From Candidatus Riflebacteria bacterium HGW-Riflebacteria-1 (GTDB taxonomy: Bacteria > Muiribacteriota > Ozemobacteria > Ozemobacterales > Ozemobacteraceae), in contig PGYB01000007.1 in the NCBI GenBank assembly GCA_002839445.1, positions 46,558 through 110,557 on the forward strand: a DNA stretch of 64,000 bases, given 5' to 3'. The translations under genes were made by a program, and so were the position numbers. The first letter of the stretch is position 1. Every line of letters starts with the position of its first letter. Positions 23,499 through 33,102 of the stretch are shown here, piece by piece. The notes under the pieces were generated by a model. The model was not told the DNA's origin. It searched no databases and saw only the letters and a program-made list of their open reading frames with translations.

Positions 23499-24326
23499 TT
23501 GCGTAATACATCTTTAATTGCAGTTTTGTGGCTGTTGTCGTCGGTTTGCGTCGCCTGGTCTGCCAATTACCGCACGCAGGCCAACCTGCGTTTTTCTCAC
23601 CATACGCACGACAAAAATTCGGTTAGTTGCGCTACCTGTCACGTAGATCGCGAGGTCAGCTCGCCTGAAGCCGCACCAGGTGCGCCGGCGGGCTGGCAAC
23701 CGCTGCGACGCACCCCGATTGTTGATCCTGGTGCTGCTGGCGTGTTTTCGCAAAAGCCAGAGGTAGACGACACTTTTGGTCGCCCCGGTGAAAAGCGTTG
23801 TCTTGAATGTCATTTTAAGACGCGTGAAAAAGCTGATTGCGGGCTTTGCCATCTCGAAAAGCCTGGCCATACTGAGCGTGCACGTCATCGACTCGAAGAA
23901 ATATTCAAATTTTCCCACAAAAAACATGCGCAGTTTGAATGCAGTCGCTGCCACCAAGGTATTACCAACTGGGAAAACCTCGACGGCCACTATATCTCAG
24001 GGCGCATGAAAGATTGTCTCAAGTGTCATAATGGCCTTGACGCGCCGAAAAATTGTGTGATGTGCCATTCTCCGACGCCACGCCCCAAAGATCATACACG
24101 CAATTATGAAAAGAAACACGGCGTGGCTTATCGCTCTGATCCTCGTCACTGCTCGATGTGCCATGAAGATTCGTCATGCCTGGACTGTCATTCGCGCAAA
24201 CCACGCGATCACACTCTGGCCTGGGTAAAGCGGCGGCATGGTATTGCCGCTCAAACCAATCCCCAGAAGTGTCAGGCCTGTCATTCTGATGGCCAGGTTT
24301 GTCGCCGCTGTCATGAAAACTGGTGA
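23499..24326 (+). CDS. Periplasmic decaheme c-type cytochrome
   Basis: The 275-residue protein has a signal peptide (MRNTSLIAVLWLLSSVCVAWS) and ten CxxCH heme-binding motifs: CATCH, CLECH, CGLCH, CSRCH, CLKCH, CVMCH, CSMCH, CLDCH, CQACH and CRRCH. Extra histidines such as FSHHTH and FSHKKH could be distal ligands. The short spacing resembles class III/c7-type multiheme cytochromes, which pass electrons across the periplasm. The TTG start at 23499 has only a weak AGGAAA upstream but gives a normal signal peptide. No reductase or quinol oxidase gene is next to it, so its redox partners are unknown. Confidence 0.88.
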   Translation: MRNTSLIAVLWLLSSVCVAWSANYRTQANLRFSHHTHDKNSVSCATCHVDREVSSPEAAPGAPAGWQPLRRTPIVDPGAAGVFSQKPEVDDTFGRPGEKRCLECHFKTREKADCGLCHLEKPGHTERARHRLEEIFKFSHKKHAQFECSRCHQGITNWENLDGHYISGRMKDCLKCHNGLDAPKNCVMCHSPTPRPKDHTRNYEKKHGVAYRSDPRHCSMCHEDSSCLDCHSRKPRDHTLAWVKRRHGIAAQTNPQKCQACHSDGQVCRRCHENW

Positions 24327-24454
24327 CGTAAAATAATACCGGTGACGAAAAACTGCTTTTGTAAAAATAATTTTACATAAAGCCGCTCGTAGAGCTGATT
24401 TTACTCTTGGTTGTTTGCCTTGTTTTCTGATAGAATAGATAGGGAGAGAAATAA

Positions 24455-25231
24455 ATGTTGCGGGCTGAAATTAGACAAGCGCGGGGTTTTACACTTATCG
24501 AGATAATGGTGGCAGCATCAGTGTTTTCGCTGTTTTTTCTCGGTGTTTTTAATCTGTACCGCATGGGCAGCAACATGTTCCTGCAAGGCAGTTGGAAACT
24601 TCAGAAGCAGAAAGATGCTGAGCGTTTTCTCGCGGTTCTGCGCGAGCGTCTCGAAATGGCTTCTTCACCTTCGGTAGTTACCGCAGGTGCGGTAACCGAA
24701 TTTCCGGTACGCATTTACACGCTTGCCAGTGGCAGCGAAGTGATCGGCCCGGCTGCTGACGCCCGGGTGCTGCTTTTTGCCATCTGCAAACCTAATGTTC
24801 AAGTAACCAATACACGAGGAATGATCATGCCGCACGTGCTCACTCTTAAGCGTAGCGCTGGTAATGCCCATTCCGTGCTGGTTCTCGAAGGCAAATCGCA
24901 AATCGACTTTCCTGGAGTCAACGGTGATTTTATCAATGAACTGAATGCCGGCATGGTTACCGGTGATTTCGCGGCTGTGCCGTCAGACTTTGGGCTTGGC
25001 GCTGCGACCGGTTTTTACACCGCTCTGAGCGAAGTTCGTTCGGTGCGCGTTTTTATGGGTGCGGCCAGCGGCACTTTTGACGCTGCGGCACCAGATTCTG
25101 CCGGGCAGACCTTAGGTATCGAAGTAACCATGCAGAACCCGAGGAGCGAAGAAACAACCGTTACGCAAAGTATTTTTGCACGAATAAATGATACTGCACA
25201 AATCAGAACGAGGAATGCTAATGAGTTATAA
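24455..25231 (+). CDS. Prepilin-type minor pilin (PulJ/PilW-like)
   Basis: The N-terminus ARG|FTLIEIMVAASVFSLFFLGVF is a class III signal peptide: Gly before the cleavage site, Phe after it and Glu at +5, then a hydrophobic helix. PilD would cleave and methylate it. The remaining 200 residues show a beta-rich globular head but no disulfide pair. It is the first gene of a five-gene operon of pilus-like and secreted proteins; the second gene overlaps its end by 11 bp. The position as a larger, PulJ/PilW-like minor pilin is inferred from length and order. Confidence 0.8.
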   Translation: MLRAEIRQARGFTLIEIMVAASVFSLFFLGVFNLYRMGSNMFLQGSWKLQKQKDAERFLAVLRERLEMASSPSVVTAGAVTEFPVRIYTLASGSEVIGPAADARVLLFAICKPNVQVTNTRGMIMPHVLTLKRSAGNAHSVLVLEGKSQIDFPGVNGDFINELNAGMVTGDFAAVPSDFGLGAATGFYTALSEVRSVRVFMGAASGTFDAAAPDSAGQTLGIEVTMQNPRSEETTVTQSIFARINDTAQIRTRNANEL

Positions 25232-25805
25232 CCAGAGGCATGGCATTACGCTGACAGAGATCATGCTGGCTCTGTTTATTCTTTCTGCCGCTTTTATTCC
25301 GATTATTGCGGTAATGAGCACGGGCGTTCGCGGAACACAGAAAGACGAGACCATTTTGCGCGGCGTACAGCTGGCGCAGAAGACGATGAACACTGCGCTG
25401 CAGCTTCCTTTTGGCGATCTGGTTGCTAATCGCGGCGGTGCTGGAGCGGGCCCCTGGGTATTTGGCGCGGCCGGGCAAGAATTTAGTTACGCGACAGCCT
25501 CGACAAATCTGCGTCTTGGCAAGGTTCTTGAGGGAACACTTGAATACACGCTTGTTCTCGAGATAAGTGATATCCCGTTTAACTTCAGTTTGAGCGTTCA
25601 CAACCCGATGGCGCGCAATATCGCATCGACTACCCCTGCGGGATGGGGTTGGCAGGCAGGTGTAAGGGTGCCGAGGGTAGGTGATCAGACCGGGCTTTTT
25701 AATCGTTATGTTCTTACTGCGACCTGGTTTGATCGTGGCTTGAGCGATGGCTCACAGAAGACTTACCGCCTTGTTTCATACAAGGCCAGATTACATGAAC
25801 TTTAA
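25221..25805 (+). CDS. Prepilin-type minor pilin (PulI/PilV-like)
   Basis: The 194-residue protein begins MSYNQRHG|ITLTEIMLALFILSAAF, a prepilin peptidase site with Glu at +5. It is likely a minor pilin that helps prime pilus or pseudopilus assembly. ATG 25221 is chosen because GAGG sits seven bases before it; upstream in-frame starts would add hydrophilic residues before the cleavage site. It overlaps the previous gene by 11 bp. Confidence 0.78.
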   Translation: MSYNQRHGITLTEIMLALFILSAAFIPIIAVMSTGVRGTQKDETILRGVQLAQKTMNTALQLPFGDLVANRGGAGAGPWVFGAAGQEFSYATASTNLRLGKVLEGTLEYTLVLEISDIPFNFSLSVHNPMARNIASTTPAGWGWQAGVRVPRVGDQTGLFNRYVLTATWFDRGLSDGSQKTYRLVSYKARLHEL

Positions 25806-25819
25806 GGAGTGCTGGTAAA

Positions 25820-26344
25820 ATGAGCATTAAGCGCAGGGGAACCGCAGTTGTTATTGCGCTGATTTTCGCCATTCTACTTTTGCAGATGGGCGTAATTTAT
25901 ACCAGCATTTTGCGCACTTCGAAAACGCAGACCAGCAGAATTGACGAGCGTTCTCGCGTTGAGTTTCTTGCCAATGGTTTGATCGAACTGGCTTTGTTAA
26001 AATTCAGATTTCTTCCATCTGATTTTTACGCGAGTTACGACGCCGCACTTTCGCCGACTATACCGGCGGTTAATCGCAGCAACGAATATCTGCGCAGCTT
26101 TATCGAGGACCCGGTTTTTACTATCAAAGAACAGGTCGAAGACTCATTGCTGGGCAATGTCGAATATAACGCCCAGATCTCAGAAATGATACTGCACACT
26201 GTTGCCACCGGCACACGCTGGGGTGTGCAGGCGCTCGAAATTCGTGCAACTGTCGCTTTTACCGGTCCTGATGCCGAAAATGTCACCCGAACGGTTACCA
26301 AGGTTTACCGGGTCGATCGTAGCAGTACGGCACCTGTAAACTGA
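25820..26344 (+). CDS. PilX-like membrane-anchored pilus assembly protein
   Basis: The 174-residue protein starts RRGTAVVIALIFAILLLQMGVIYTSIL, the Arg-Gly followed by a long helix that is typical of PilX/GspK-like proteins in which the Glu+5 is missing. The remainder is soluble and beta-rich. AAGGAG precedes ATG 25820. It probably sits with the two preceding prepilins in a tip complex. Confidence 0.6.
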   Translation: MSIKRRGTAVVIALIFAILLLQMGVIYTSILRTSKTQTSRIDERSRVEFLANGLIELALLKFRFLPSDFYASYDAALSPTIPAVNRSNEYLRSFIEDPVFTIKEQVEDSLLGNVEYNAQISEMILHTVATGTRWGVQALEIRATVAFTGPDAENVTRTVTKVYRVDRSSTAPVN

Positions 26345-26355
26345 ACGGAGGAAAC

Positions 26356-27339
26356 ATGCAAAGAAAACTGATTCATCACTTTATTGGCGTTGCCATTCTC
26401 GCTGTGATGGCACTGCAGCCGTTTGCCGATGCTGGTGCGCGCACTCCGGCACCGCAGATCGCTACTGTTGACATGGCATCCCTGCTAGCGCTGCATCCTG
26501 CTATGGCAGCCTATGACCCTAATATGCAGGCGTTTAAGGTGACGCGGCCACGACAGCAGTTTGTTCAGGATAAATCACGTCTTGCCGCTGACAAGGCGAA
26601 AAAAATTGATGAATTGCGCGCCCGTATGCGGCAGATTGAAAGCCAGATCAGTGCTGAAAAACAGCGGCACATACGCGATGAAGCTCAGCAGAAAACTGAT
26701 TTTGACAAATCCATGGCGCAGCTGGCGACTGAAGCTGTCAGGCTTCATTTGCAGGTTTTCCGAAACAAAGAAGCCGAAACACGGCAGCGTCATATTGCCC
26801 GATTACGCTCGCTAAAGCTGCAGATCGACCAGATCGACAGACAGATCGAAAATGAAAATGCCGAAATGCTGTCAGACCGGTTTACTACTCCAACTGAAAC
26901 GCGACAGCGCTTTCTGCAGGTTCTTAACGAAATTCGCCAGTTCGCGCAGGTAGCAGCGGCAAGCAGAAATATCTCTATTGTTCTCGATTCTGGCGGGTCA
27001 TCCTTCCAGCAGACAGATTTGTCATCAGCCCAGAAATCCATACCTGGAGATGTTGACTACGCCGAGGTCTTTGCTAAGCCCCTGTTGTCGCCAATTACGC
27101 TCTCATCTGATGAAGCTTCGGTGCAGGGCTATTACAATCTGCGCCGCGACAAGGCATTGGTCTGGCACAATAATCGTTTTGCTATTCTTGCGCCATTTCG
27201 CAATGAGATGGCCAATACAACAGTTGTAGCTGGTGGAATTGATCTGACCCTCGAAGTCATGAACGCGATTCTTAAGAACTATCGTGTTGATCAGACTGTT
27301 CAGTCTATTCTTAACAGCGTCATTCAAGGTGTGCGCTGA
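26356..27339 (+). CDS. OmpH/Skp-like periplasmic coiled-coil protein (paralogue A)
   Basis: A signal peptide (FIGVAILAVMALQPFADAGA) precedes IATVDMASLLALHPAMAAYDP, the opening motif of OmpH/Skp-type proteins, and about 130 residues of Gln/Lys/Glu-rich coiled coil. A C-terminal segment GGIDLTLEVMNAILKNYRV is also found, in variant form, in the protein at 32155-33102. Skp-type chaperones hold unfolded outer-membrane proteins in the periplasm. Its place just before the giant secreted protein gene suggests a dedicated chaperone role, which is inference. GGAGG precedes ATG 26356. Confidence 0.7.
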   Translation: MQRKLIHHFIGVAILAVMALQPFADAGARTPAPQIATVDMASLLALHPAMAAYDPNMQAFKVTRPRQQFVQDKSRLAADKAKKIDELRARMRQIESQISAEKQRHIRDEAQQKTDFDKSMAQLATEAVRLHLQVFRNKEAETRQRHIARLRSLKLQIDQIDRQIENENAEMLSDRFTTPTETRQRFLQVLNEIRQFAQVAAASRNISIVLDSGGSSFQQTDLSSAQKSIPGDVDYAEVFAKPLLSPITLSSDEASVQGYYNLRRDKALVWHNNRFAILAPFRNEMANTTVVAGGIDLTLEVMNAILKNYRVDQTVQSILNSVIQGVR

Positions 27340-27389
27340 TTATATATGGTTATTTCTACACCGGGCCGGGAGTGAAAGGGAGGTTTGCG

Positions 27390-30300
27390 ATGAACAGCAA
27401 ATATGGCATAGGTATTATTCTGGTGATTGCTCTGCTCATGACGTCTTCGCACTTGTCGGCCAGCGTTCCAGCTCTCGCCGAACAATATATGCGCAATGGC
27501 GAAATTTATCTGCTGATCAGCTATAAAGATGTTCCTATCGGTGATCATGCCGGCGTACATCGCCTCAGCGACCCGGCTAATGCCGGGTTATACATTGGCC
27601 GTCTCTACGACCCGGGTTCAAGTATCGGCATCTGTGTCGACCTTAACCGGGTTGTTTATACATTTACCGAAGACAAGAGCGCAACGATCTACCAGTTTCT
27701 GCCCAACATGAAGCTGATGCGTCAGGTTGTCGACGAATCGTGCTACGCAGGCGACCTCGTACGTGCCCAGTGTATTGTCGACTACGGCTATCACCAGTAT
27801 TTTCACGCCGACCATCGCCCGGCCAACCCGGCCGGAGTGCGTGAGCAGGTTTACCGTGTCGGCCCGGTCGGCCGCTACGTGCGTGGTTCTGGTCAGGCCT
27901 ATGGTACTAGAACCGGTTGGCCGGGTTCTGGCACTACCAACCACTCTGCTCTCTACACCAAGACAATTGCAGCGCAGATGCCATGCTGCCATCTGTATAC
28001 GAACCTTCCCAGCCCGACAGTTGCAGGTTGCGGTACTCCAACTGATCCGCCGGCCCTTGGTATAAACCCGCTACCCAAGATCAACAATGTTCAGGACCCA
28101 ACGTTTGCCGGTAAACAGTGGTATCTCATACCCAACGGCGCCTGGTATTCAACCTGGCAAAGCCGAGTGACGCAGACTGGTGCTCGTGGTCCTGACCCCA
28201 ACGGCGTTTTTTACCAGGTGTTCCGCGACTATGTTGAAGGTCGCCCCAGGCACTGGAAGCTGACAACCTGGAACAGCAACACCAAGCCAATAGGCGCTGC
28301 CGCCGATATCGGGCCGGTTGTTGGTACTACTTATGACACAAAGATTTCTCGCAGAATCCTTGCCGGCTGTCTCGATGGCTGCGGCGGTGCTACTGGTACT
28401 GGTGCAGGTACTGCCAACCCCATGTGGGTCAGCGTCGCATTTCAGCCGTCAGTTGGTGGTGGTTTGTCACGAACTTATCTGTATTCTCGCGAAAGACCAC
28501 TGCCGGTCTATAACCTGACCCTTTCTAAGGGCGGTGGAGCTGCGACTGACTACGTGCCGGCCGCCGGCAATGCGCTGATTGGTAATCCTTATGATGTGGG
28601 TGCCACTGAATCAAAGGGAACCAGATGGGTTGGTATTTCGTTGCGTAATGCCAGCAGCGATTATGTTTACACACTTGGCACCGAGCTCATCAATCAATGG
28701 TATGAAGAAGCCACACCTGGTACCGGCGATTTCTCTATCGATGCCGTTACCGTATCAAACCAGTGGGATCAGAAGGGCGGTATCGTCTACGCTTACGACA
28801 GAAACCTTGGCCTGGTGCTAAAGTTTGTGCGTAACGAAATTACCGGCACAGTTGCCCAGTTTGAGCCAATTCCGGTTGGAAACAGCGTCGATGCAATCGC
28901 CGCCGATGGCTTCGGCAGCCTGTACTTTTCCAGAACCGTTGCCGACCCGGCTCCAGCAACCATGTTGGCGAATTTTGAATCGAGTCCGAACACCTATATT
29001 GAACGTGTTAGAGCTCTGCAAACCGATGATGGCTCAAACGAAGGTGTTGCCTTTTTTGAACAGAAATATTCAAAGAGTGTTTTTGAGCGCAGCGTTTACA
29101 CCGGTCAGATCAAGACTGCCGGCAGCTATCATCTTGGCTCAAATTTTAGTGCACGTCGTTATGTTCTGCCGCCAGATGTCGTTATTGATCTTGCCCCGTC
29201 TAATTTTGAGTCGCGCCTGCTCGCCGCTGGTGGCTGGTGGGCTGGCTGGTTACCCAGCAATCCTGGCGCAGAAATGCTGGTGAGTGGTCAGCCGCCCGTC
29301 GTTACTTACGACCCGGCTGATTCGCCAAACCACATTGAACTTTCTGTTATCAACGTGCCAACACCACCGATGCCAAACCGTTTCGAAGACGGTTCGCGTG
29401 TTGATATCGCCGGCGCTTTCATGAGCTACCCCGTTCCAAGCAGTGACAGTAATAATCAGGGGGGTGGCCTGGCGGCCGGAACGCTTCTTGACAACCGCCG
29501 CGCCTACTTCTTTATGCCAGAAAATTACCCGCTGACGACTGGCAAGCTCGACCCGAGAACACAGCCAGACTGGAACAACAACAGTTACCTTGCCGGCTTC
29601 GTGAACACTGTCGAAAATGTCAGATACACATGGAAACTCTGGACTGTCAGCCAGCCAACGGTAAACCACCCCGAGAATCTTACCGAAATCTTTGTTAATG
29701 CCCCTCCTGTAACAGAGAATACCAGCGAACCCTACTTTGTATTTTACTCACCTATCGGTGGCAAATACATTCTTACGCTTGAAGCGAAATTCGACTGGTA
29801 TGACTTTACCAAACTGCCATTTGGCGGCATGAAAGATGACGTTTATTCGCCAACGGGCCAGTATAGAAACGACGTTTATATCGTTAACGACACAGCTGTC
29901 GCTCGCCCGCGCGTTAACGCTCTGGCGCAGATTGAAAGTGCCTTTTCCGGCAGTCCGATATGGCCAGAACTGTCAACGCGACTCGATACTATTGTGCCGC
30001 CTGGTTTTGATGGCAAGAGCATAGTTGCAGCGATTCCGATCAGCGTTGCAACTGCTGCTCCGCAAATCGGCACAGACACTCTCAAAGCTCGCATTGAGCG
30101 ATGCGATGATATGACTGTCCCAGAGGCATCGAGAATATGGGCCGCGTATAATCTCAACAACGGTTATCACCATGGTGTGTATTCTGGTGTGGCTTCTTAT
30201 GGCTGGCGTATTGAAGACAAGTATCTGAAACACATGTTTTATGATATTTCAGTGTCGAACAACACTGCAAATGAAAGCGCCAGCAATTACAACTATGTTG

Positions 30301-32069
30301 CGGCACGAATCACGGATCCTGCTGATAAGCTTTATGTTCGCAGCGATCCTCTGCTGCGATTTAATAATGATGTCGGTGACCTGCGCTGGGATGGAGACGT
30401 TATTCTGACTGGTGTTATGGAACTGGCTCTGCCAGGCGGCCAGCAGACCACGCGACTGTTTGGTACTGACGCCAACCCGGAAATTCAGGTTAATACCAGA
30501 AGTCAGGCTTTTGGTATAGCGCCAATAACCTATCCTTCTGATCCAAAGTTCCACAGACTTATGATTACCGCACGCCGCAACTTTCGCTACAAGGTTTACC
30601 CGATCGCGATCATTACTCACCCGGTTACCGGTGTTGAAAGTGAAATGCCGCTGTCGCCGATCTGGCTGACTAACGTTATGAGTATTGAGGCAGAGGCCTT
30701 TATTCTTGGCGTCGACAAGGTTGCTCCTGTGCTGCAGACTGCCCAGACCAATCCGCGCAATATCTTCGGTCTGACCGGGCAGCCGCTGACGGCTGGCGTT
30801 GGTCCGGCAGATTATGCCAATCCAGAGGCAATATACTGGCTGATGTTTGATAACAGTCCATGGGAGAATAGCTCTCAAAACGGTTTGACGGCTGCCGCAT
30901 CTGCTGTTAACCGCACATACAATGCTTCTTATAACAACAAGGCAACTTATAACCTCAGGCCGGTTTTCAGCAAGGCTAATCGCAAAGTCAGCCTGCGCTA
31001 CGAATTCACCGAAAATCCGAACCAATACGCGGTATCACGTGGGGCTGTTGTCAAAGAACTCACTGGTGCGGGCGTATTTCAGGGTAAGAATGATCCAGGC
31101 AGCGACGGTAACACTAACAGCCATCTTGGCTTTACAATCCCGCTCGAAAATATTGGCTATGGCAATATTGCCAGAAACTACGCCAATAACACACCCGGGT
31201 ATGTTCCTTACGCTTTCGATGTTATCGCAACCGACTCATCAGGTAATATGGTTAATACCAAGCTCAATCTGGTGCTGAATGTTCGTGATAATATACCGCC
31301 GATCCCCTGGGTAACCATGGTTGATAAGAAGAGCGGAGCGTCATCGATTATTCCGAGAATCAATGGCACGTCGCAGAATGGCTACGGACTGCTGCCCTTC
31401 AAAATTGTTGATTCAGCTCCCGGTTACAAGCCGGCAGTTGCATCGAACTCGATTTCCTGGAATTCGACCACTGCCGACGGCGTTCTTGGAGGGTTTACCG
31501 GCGAAACCTTGCTGGCATTGCCGAACGTAAGTGCTGGTGTGCTTAATCCGGCTGACAAGGCAACCGTGGATGCGATGGTCAGCCTTATCAACGCTGGCGT
31601 GCCTCCCAACTTTCTCGAAGATAACGTCGAGTTCATGATGCATCCGTTCGCTACTGATAATGCCGGTGGCGCGGTTGCAACCGTCACTGTGCGTTATATT
31701 GATGCAGCCTCTGGCAATGAAGCGGTCTGGAGTTCTGGTAACGCCAGCGTTCGCGATGGCAGCCTGCAACCAACTATTGCAACAGGTTCGCCGCTGGTGG
31801 GCTTTTTCCGAGGTCTTCCCGGCGATTTCCCGATGCTGGCTCCGGTTGTGGTTGTCGCCAAAGACGACGCCCGCGCCTGGAACTGGTATGTCGGACCAGG
31901 CAGTAGCAAAAACTGGGAATGGCCATTGAATGGCAGTAACCCGCCTCTCAGCGATGCCGGTCTCACACCGACAATCCTGCCGAATGAGAGAACCTTCAGC
32001 ACGATGTTGCTCATCTATGACAGCAGAATGCGGATAAGAACCCTAGATTCGCGTCAGGAACGTGACTAA
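27390..32069 (+). CDS. Very large secreted surface protein
   Basis: The 1559-residue protein has a signal peptide (GIGIILVIALLMTSSHLSAS) and no later transmembrane helix. The first 600 residues are rich in Gly, Tyr and Asn with repeated phrases such as IYLLISYKD and LYSRERPLPVY, suggesting propeller-like or beta-rich blades. The later part contains strand-rich PKD/Ig-like units (for example YILTLEAKFDWYD and LNLVLNVRDNIPP). No catalytic motif is seen. It closes the prepilin operon and may be the tip or adhesin of the filament, as PilY1 is in other systems; this is inferred from gene order only. GGGAGG eight bases before ATG 27390 sets the start. Confidence 0.65.
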   Translation: MNSKYGIGIILVIALLMTSSHLSASVPALAEQYMRNGEIYLLISYKDVPIGDHAGVHRLSDPANAGLYIGRLYDPGSSIGICVDLNRVVYTFTEDKSATIYQFLPNMKLMRQVVDESCYAGDLVRAQCIVDYGYHQYFHADHRPANPAGVREQVYRVGPVGRYVRGSGQAYGTRTGWPGSGTTNHSALYTKTIAAQMPCCHLYTNLPSPTVAGCGTPTDPPALGINPLPKINNVQDPTFAGKQWYLIPNGAWYSTWQSRVTQTGARGPDPNGVFYQVFRDYVEGRPRHWKLTTWNSNTKPIGAAADIGPVVGTTYDTKISRRILAGCLDGCGGATGTGAGTANPMWVSVAFQPSVGGGLSRTYLYSRERPLPVYNLTLSKGGGAATDYVPAAGNALIGNPYDVGATESKGTRWVGISLRNASSDYVYTLGTELINQWYEEATPGTGDFSIDAVTVSNQWDQKGGIVYAYDRNLGLVLKFVRNEITGTVAQFEPIPVGNSVDAIAADGFGSLYFSRTVADPAPATMLANFESSPNTYIERVRALQTDDGSNEGVAFFEQKYSKSVFERSVYTGQIKTAGSYHLGSNFSARRYVLPPDVVIDLAPSNFESRLLAAGGWWAGWLPSNPGAEMLVSGQPPVVTYDPADSPNHIELSVINVPTPPMPNRFEDGSRVDIAGAFMSYPVPSSDSNNQGGGLAAGTLLDNRRAYFFMPENYPLTTGKLDPRTQPDWNNNSYLAGFVNTVENVRYTWKLWTVSQPTVNHPENLTEIFVNAPPVTENTSEPYFVFYSPIGGKYILTLEAKFDWYDFTKLPFGGMKDDVYSPTGQYRNDVYIVNDTAVARPRVNALAQIESAFSGSPIWPELSTRLDTIVPPGFDGKSIVAAIPISVATAAPQIGTDTLKARIERCDDMTVPEASRIWAAYNLNNGYHHGVYSGVASYGWRIEDKYLKHMFYDISVSNNTANESASNYNYVAARITDPADKLYVRSDPLLRFNNDVGDLRWDGDVILTGVMELALPGGQQTTRLFGTDANPEIQVNTRSQAFGIAPITYPSDPKFHRLMITARRNFRYKVYPIAIITHPVTGVESEMPLSPIWLTNVMSIEAEAFILGVDKVAPVLQTAQTNPRNIFGLTGQPLTAGVGPADYANPEAIYWLMFDNSPWENSSQNGLTAAASAVNRTYNASYNNKATYNLRPVFSKANRKVSLRYEFTENPNQYAVSRGAVVKELTGAGVFQGKNDPGSDGNTNSHLGFTIPLENIGYGNIARNYANNTPGYVPYAFDVIATDSSGNMVNTKLNLVLNVRDNIPPIPWVTMVDKKSGASSIIPRINGTSQNGYGLLPFKIVDSAPGYKPAVASNSISWNSTTADGVLGGFTGETLLALPNVSAGVLNPADKATVDAMVSLINAGVPPNFLEDNVEFMMHPFATDNAGGAVATVTVRYIDAASGNEAVWSSGNASVRDGSLQPTIATGSPLVGFFRGLPGDFPMLAPVVVVAKDDARAWNWYVGPGSSKNWEWPLNGSNPPLSDAGLTPTILPNERTFSTMLLIYDSRMRIRTLDSRQERD

Positions 32070-32093
32070 CTGAAGCTGTAGAGTAACAAAATC

Positions 32094-32132
32094 GGGGGCT
32101 GTTTCATTACTGTGAAACAGCCCCCCTTTTTT
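32094..32132 (+). terminator. Strong Rho-independent terminator
   Basis: A 13-bp GC-rich stem (GGGGGCTGTTTCA at 32094-32106 with its complement at 32113-32125) and a run of six Ts end the prepilin operon. The next genes are on the other strand. Confidence 0.9.
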
Positions 32133-32154
32133 ATCAGTTGCGAATTACTTAAAT

Positions 32155-33102
32155 CTACTGGTATTTTTTTTGCAGCATCGCGGTAAGCTTGTCTACTACT
32201 TGATCTGCACACTTATACTGCTTTAACAGCTGCACCACAACTTCAACGGTAATGTTAATGCCACCTTTGAGCACAAGAGGGTGCGGGTTAATCGGTAGTT
32301 GCTCCTGCACTGCCGGCTGTCGGCTCTGTTCGAGCCAGCGTGCGGCGCCATCCTGTCTGGGAAGCATGCCTTCTTCGCGATGTTCTCTGTCTTGTGACTG
32401 CGCCTGGGTTTCTTTTGAATTGGCCAGAAAAGCGTAATAAAGATCAGTTTCGGCCAGCGTCAGATTTTTATCAGTAAGAATCTCGAAAGATCTTTGCATG
32501 TTGCGTTTGCCATGGTTTGGCAGCGAAGCATTTAGAACAAGGTTTATGCCCTTTTTTTCGGCAACGAGTTCAACCGCTTCTTGCACCTCTTCTTCGATGC
32601 GCTTTAGCATTGCCAGCGAGGCTTCTGGCAACATTAAATCCGGGTTGCTGAGGCGAAACCTTGTCAGATTGCGTTTTAGCCAGAGTTCGTTGATCTGCTG
32701 GTTCAGCTTGTCTGCCTGAATGCTCGATTCGTGCTGCTTGATTTCGTTTCGCTGCTGCTTGATTTCATTTAACAGCGAAAATTGCTTCTGCTTAAGATCT
32801 GCGTAGGCGCGGTTAAGTTCTTCAAGATCAGCCTCAAGCTGTTCTTTGTCGGCTGGTTCGAGATTTATCAGTTTTTGTCGCTTTTCATGCAACGATTTTG
32901 CATCGAGCCCGAACTCAACGTTGATAAAGCCGGCACGACTGAAGTCATAGAGCGACATCAGCGGGTGCAGGGCAGTCACTGTTGTCAAATCAACGACGCC
33001 AGGTTGTGAAAAGCCTTCTGTGCTGGAGGATCTTTGGCAGAATGCGCTTGCGCTTACTAATAGAAGGCAGGCGAGCATCGGTATGACGGATTTTAACTTC
33101 AT
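32155..33102 (-). CDS. OmpH/Skp-like periplasmic coiled-coil protein (paralogue B)
   Basis: The 315-residue protein has a signal peptide (LACLLLVSASAFC) and the OmpH-like opening VVDLTTVTALHPLMSLYDF. A long coiled coil follows (about 70-150), then a Gln-rich linker and the C-terminal segment GGINITVEVVVQLLKQYKC, matching paralogue A at 26356-27339. It is thus a divergent copy of that gene on the opposite strand. Its ATG overlaps the stop of the preceding gene by 4 bp, so the two are translationally coupled. Confidence 0.68.
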   Translation of the reverse strand: MKLKSVIPMLACLLLVSASAFCQRSSSTEGFSQPGVVDLTTVTALHPLMSLYDFSRAGFINVEFGLDAKSLHEKRQKLINLEPADKEQLEADLEELNRAYADLKQKQFSLLNEIKQQRNEIKQHESSIQADKLNQQINELWLKRNLTRFRLSNPDLMLPEASLAMLKRIEEEVQEAVELVAEKKGINLVLNASLPNHGKRNMQRSFEILTDKNLTLAETDLYYAFLANSKETQAQSQDREHREEGMLPRQDGAARWLEQSRQPAVQEQLPINPHPLVLKGGINITVEVVVQLLKQYKCADQVVDKLTAMLQKKYQ

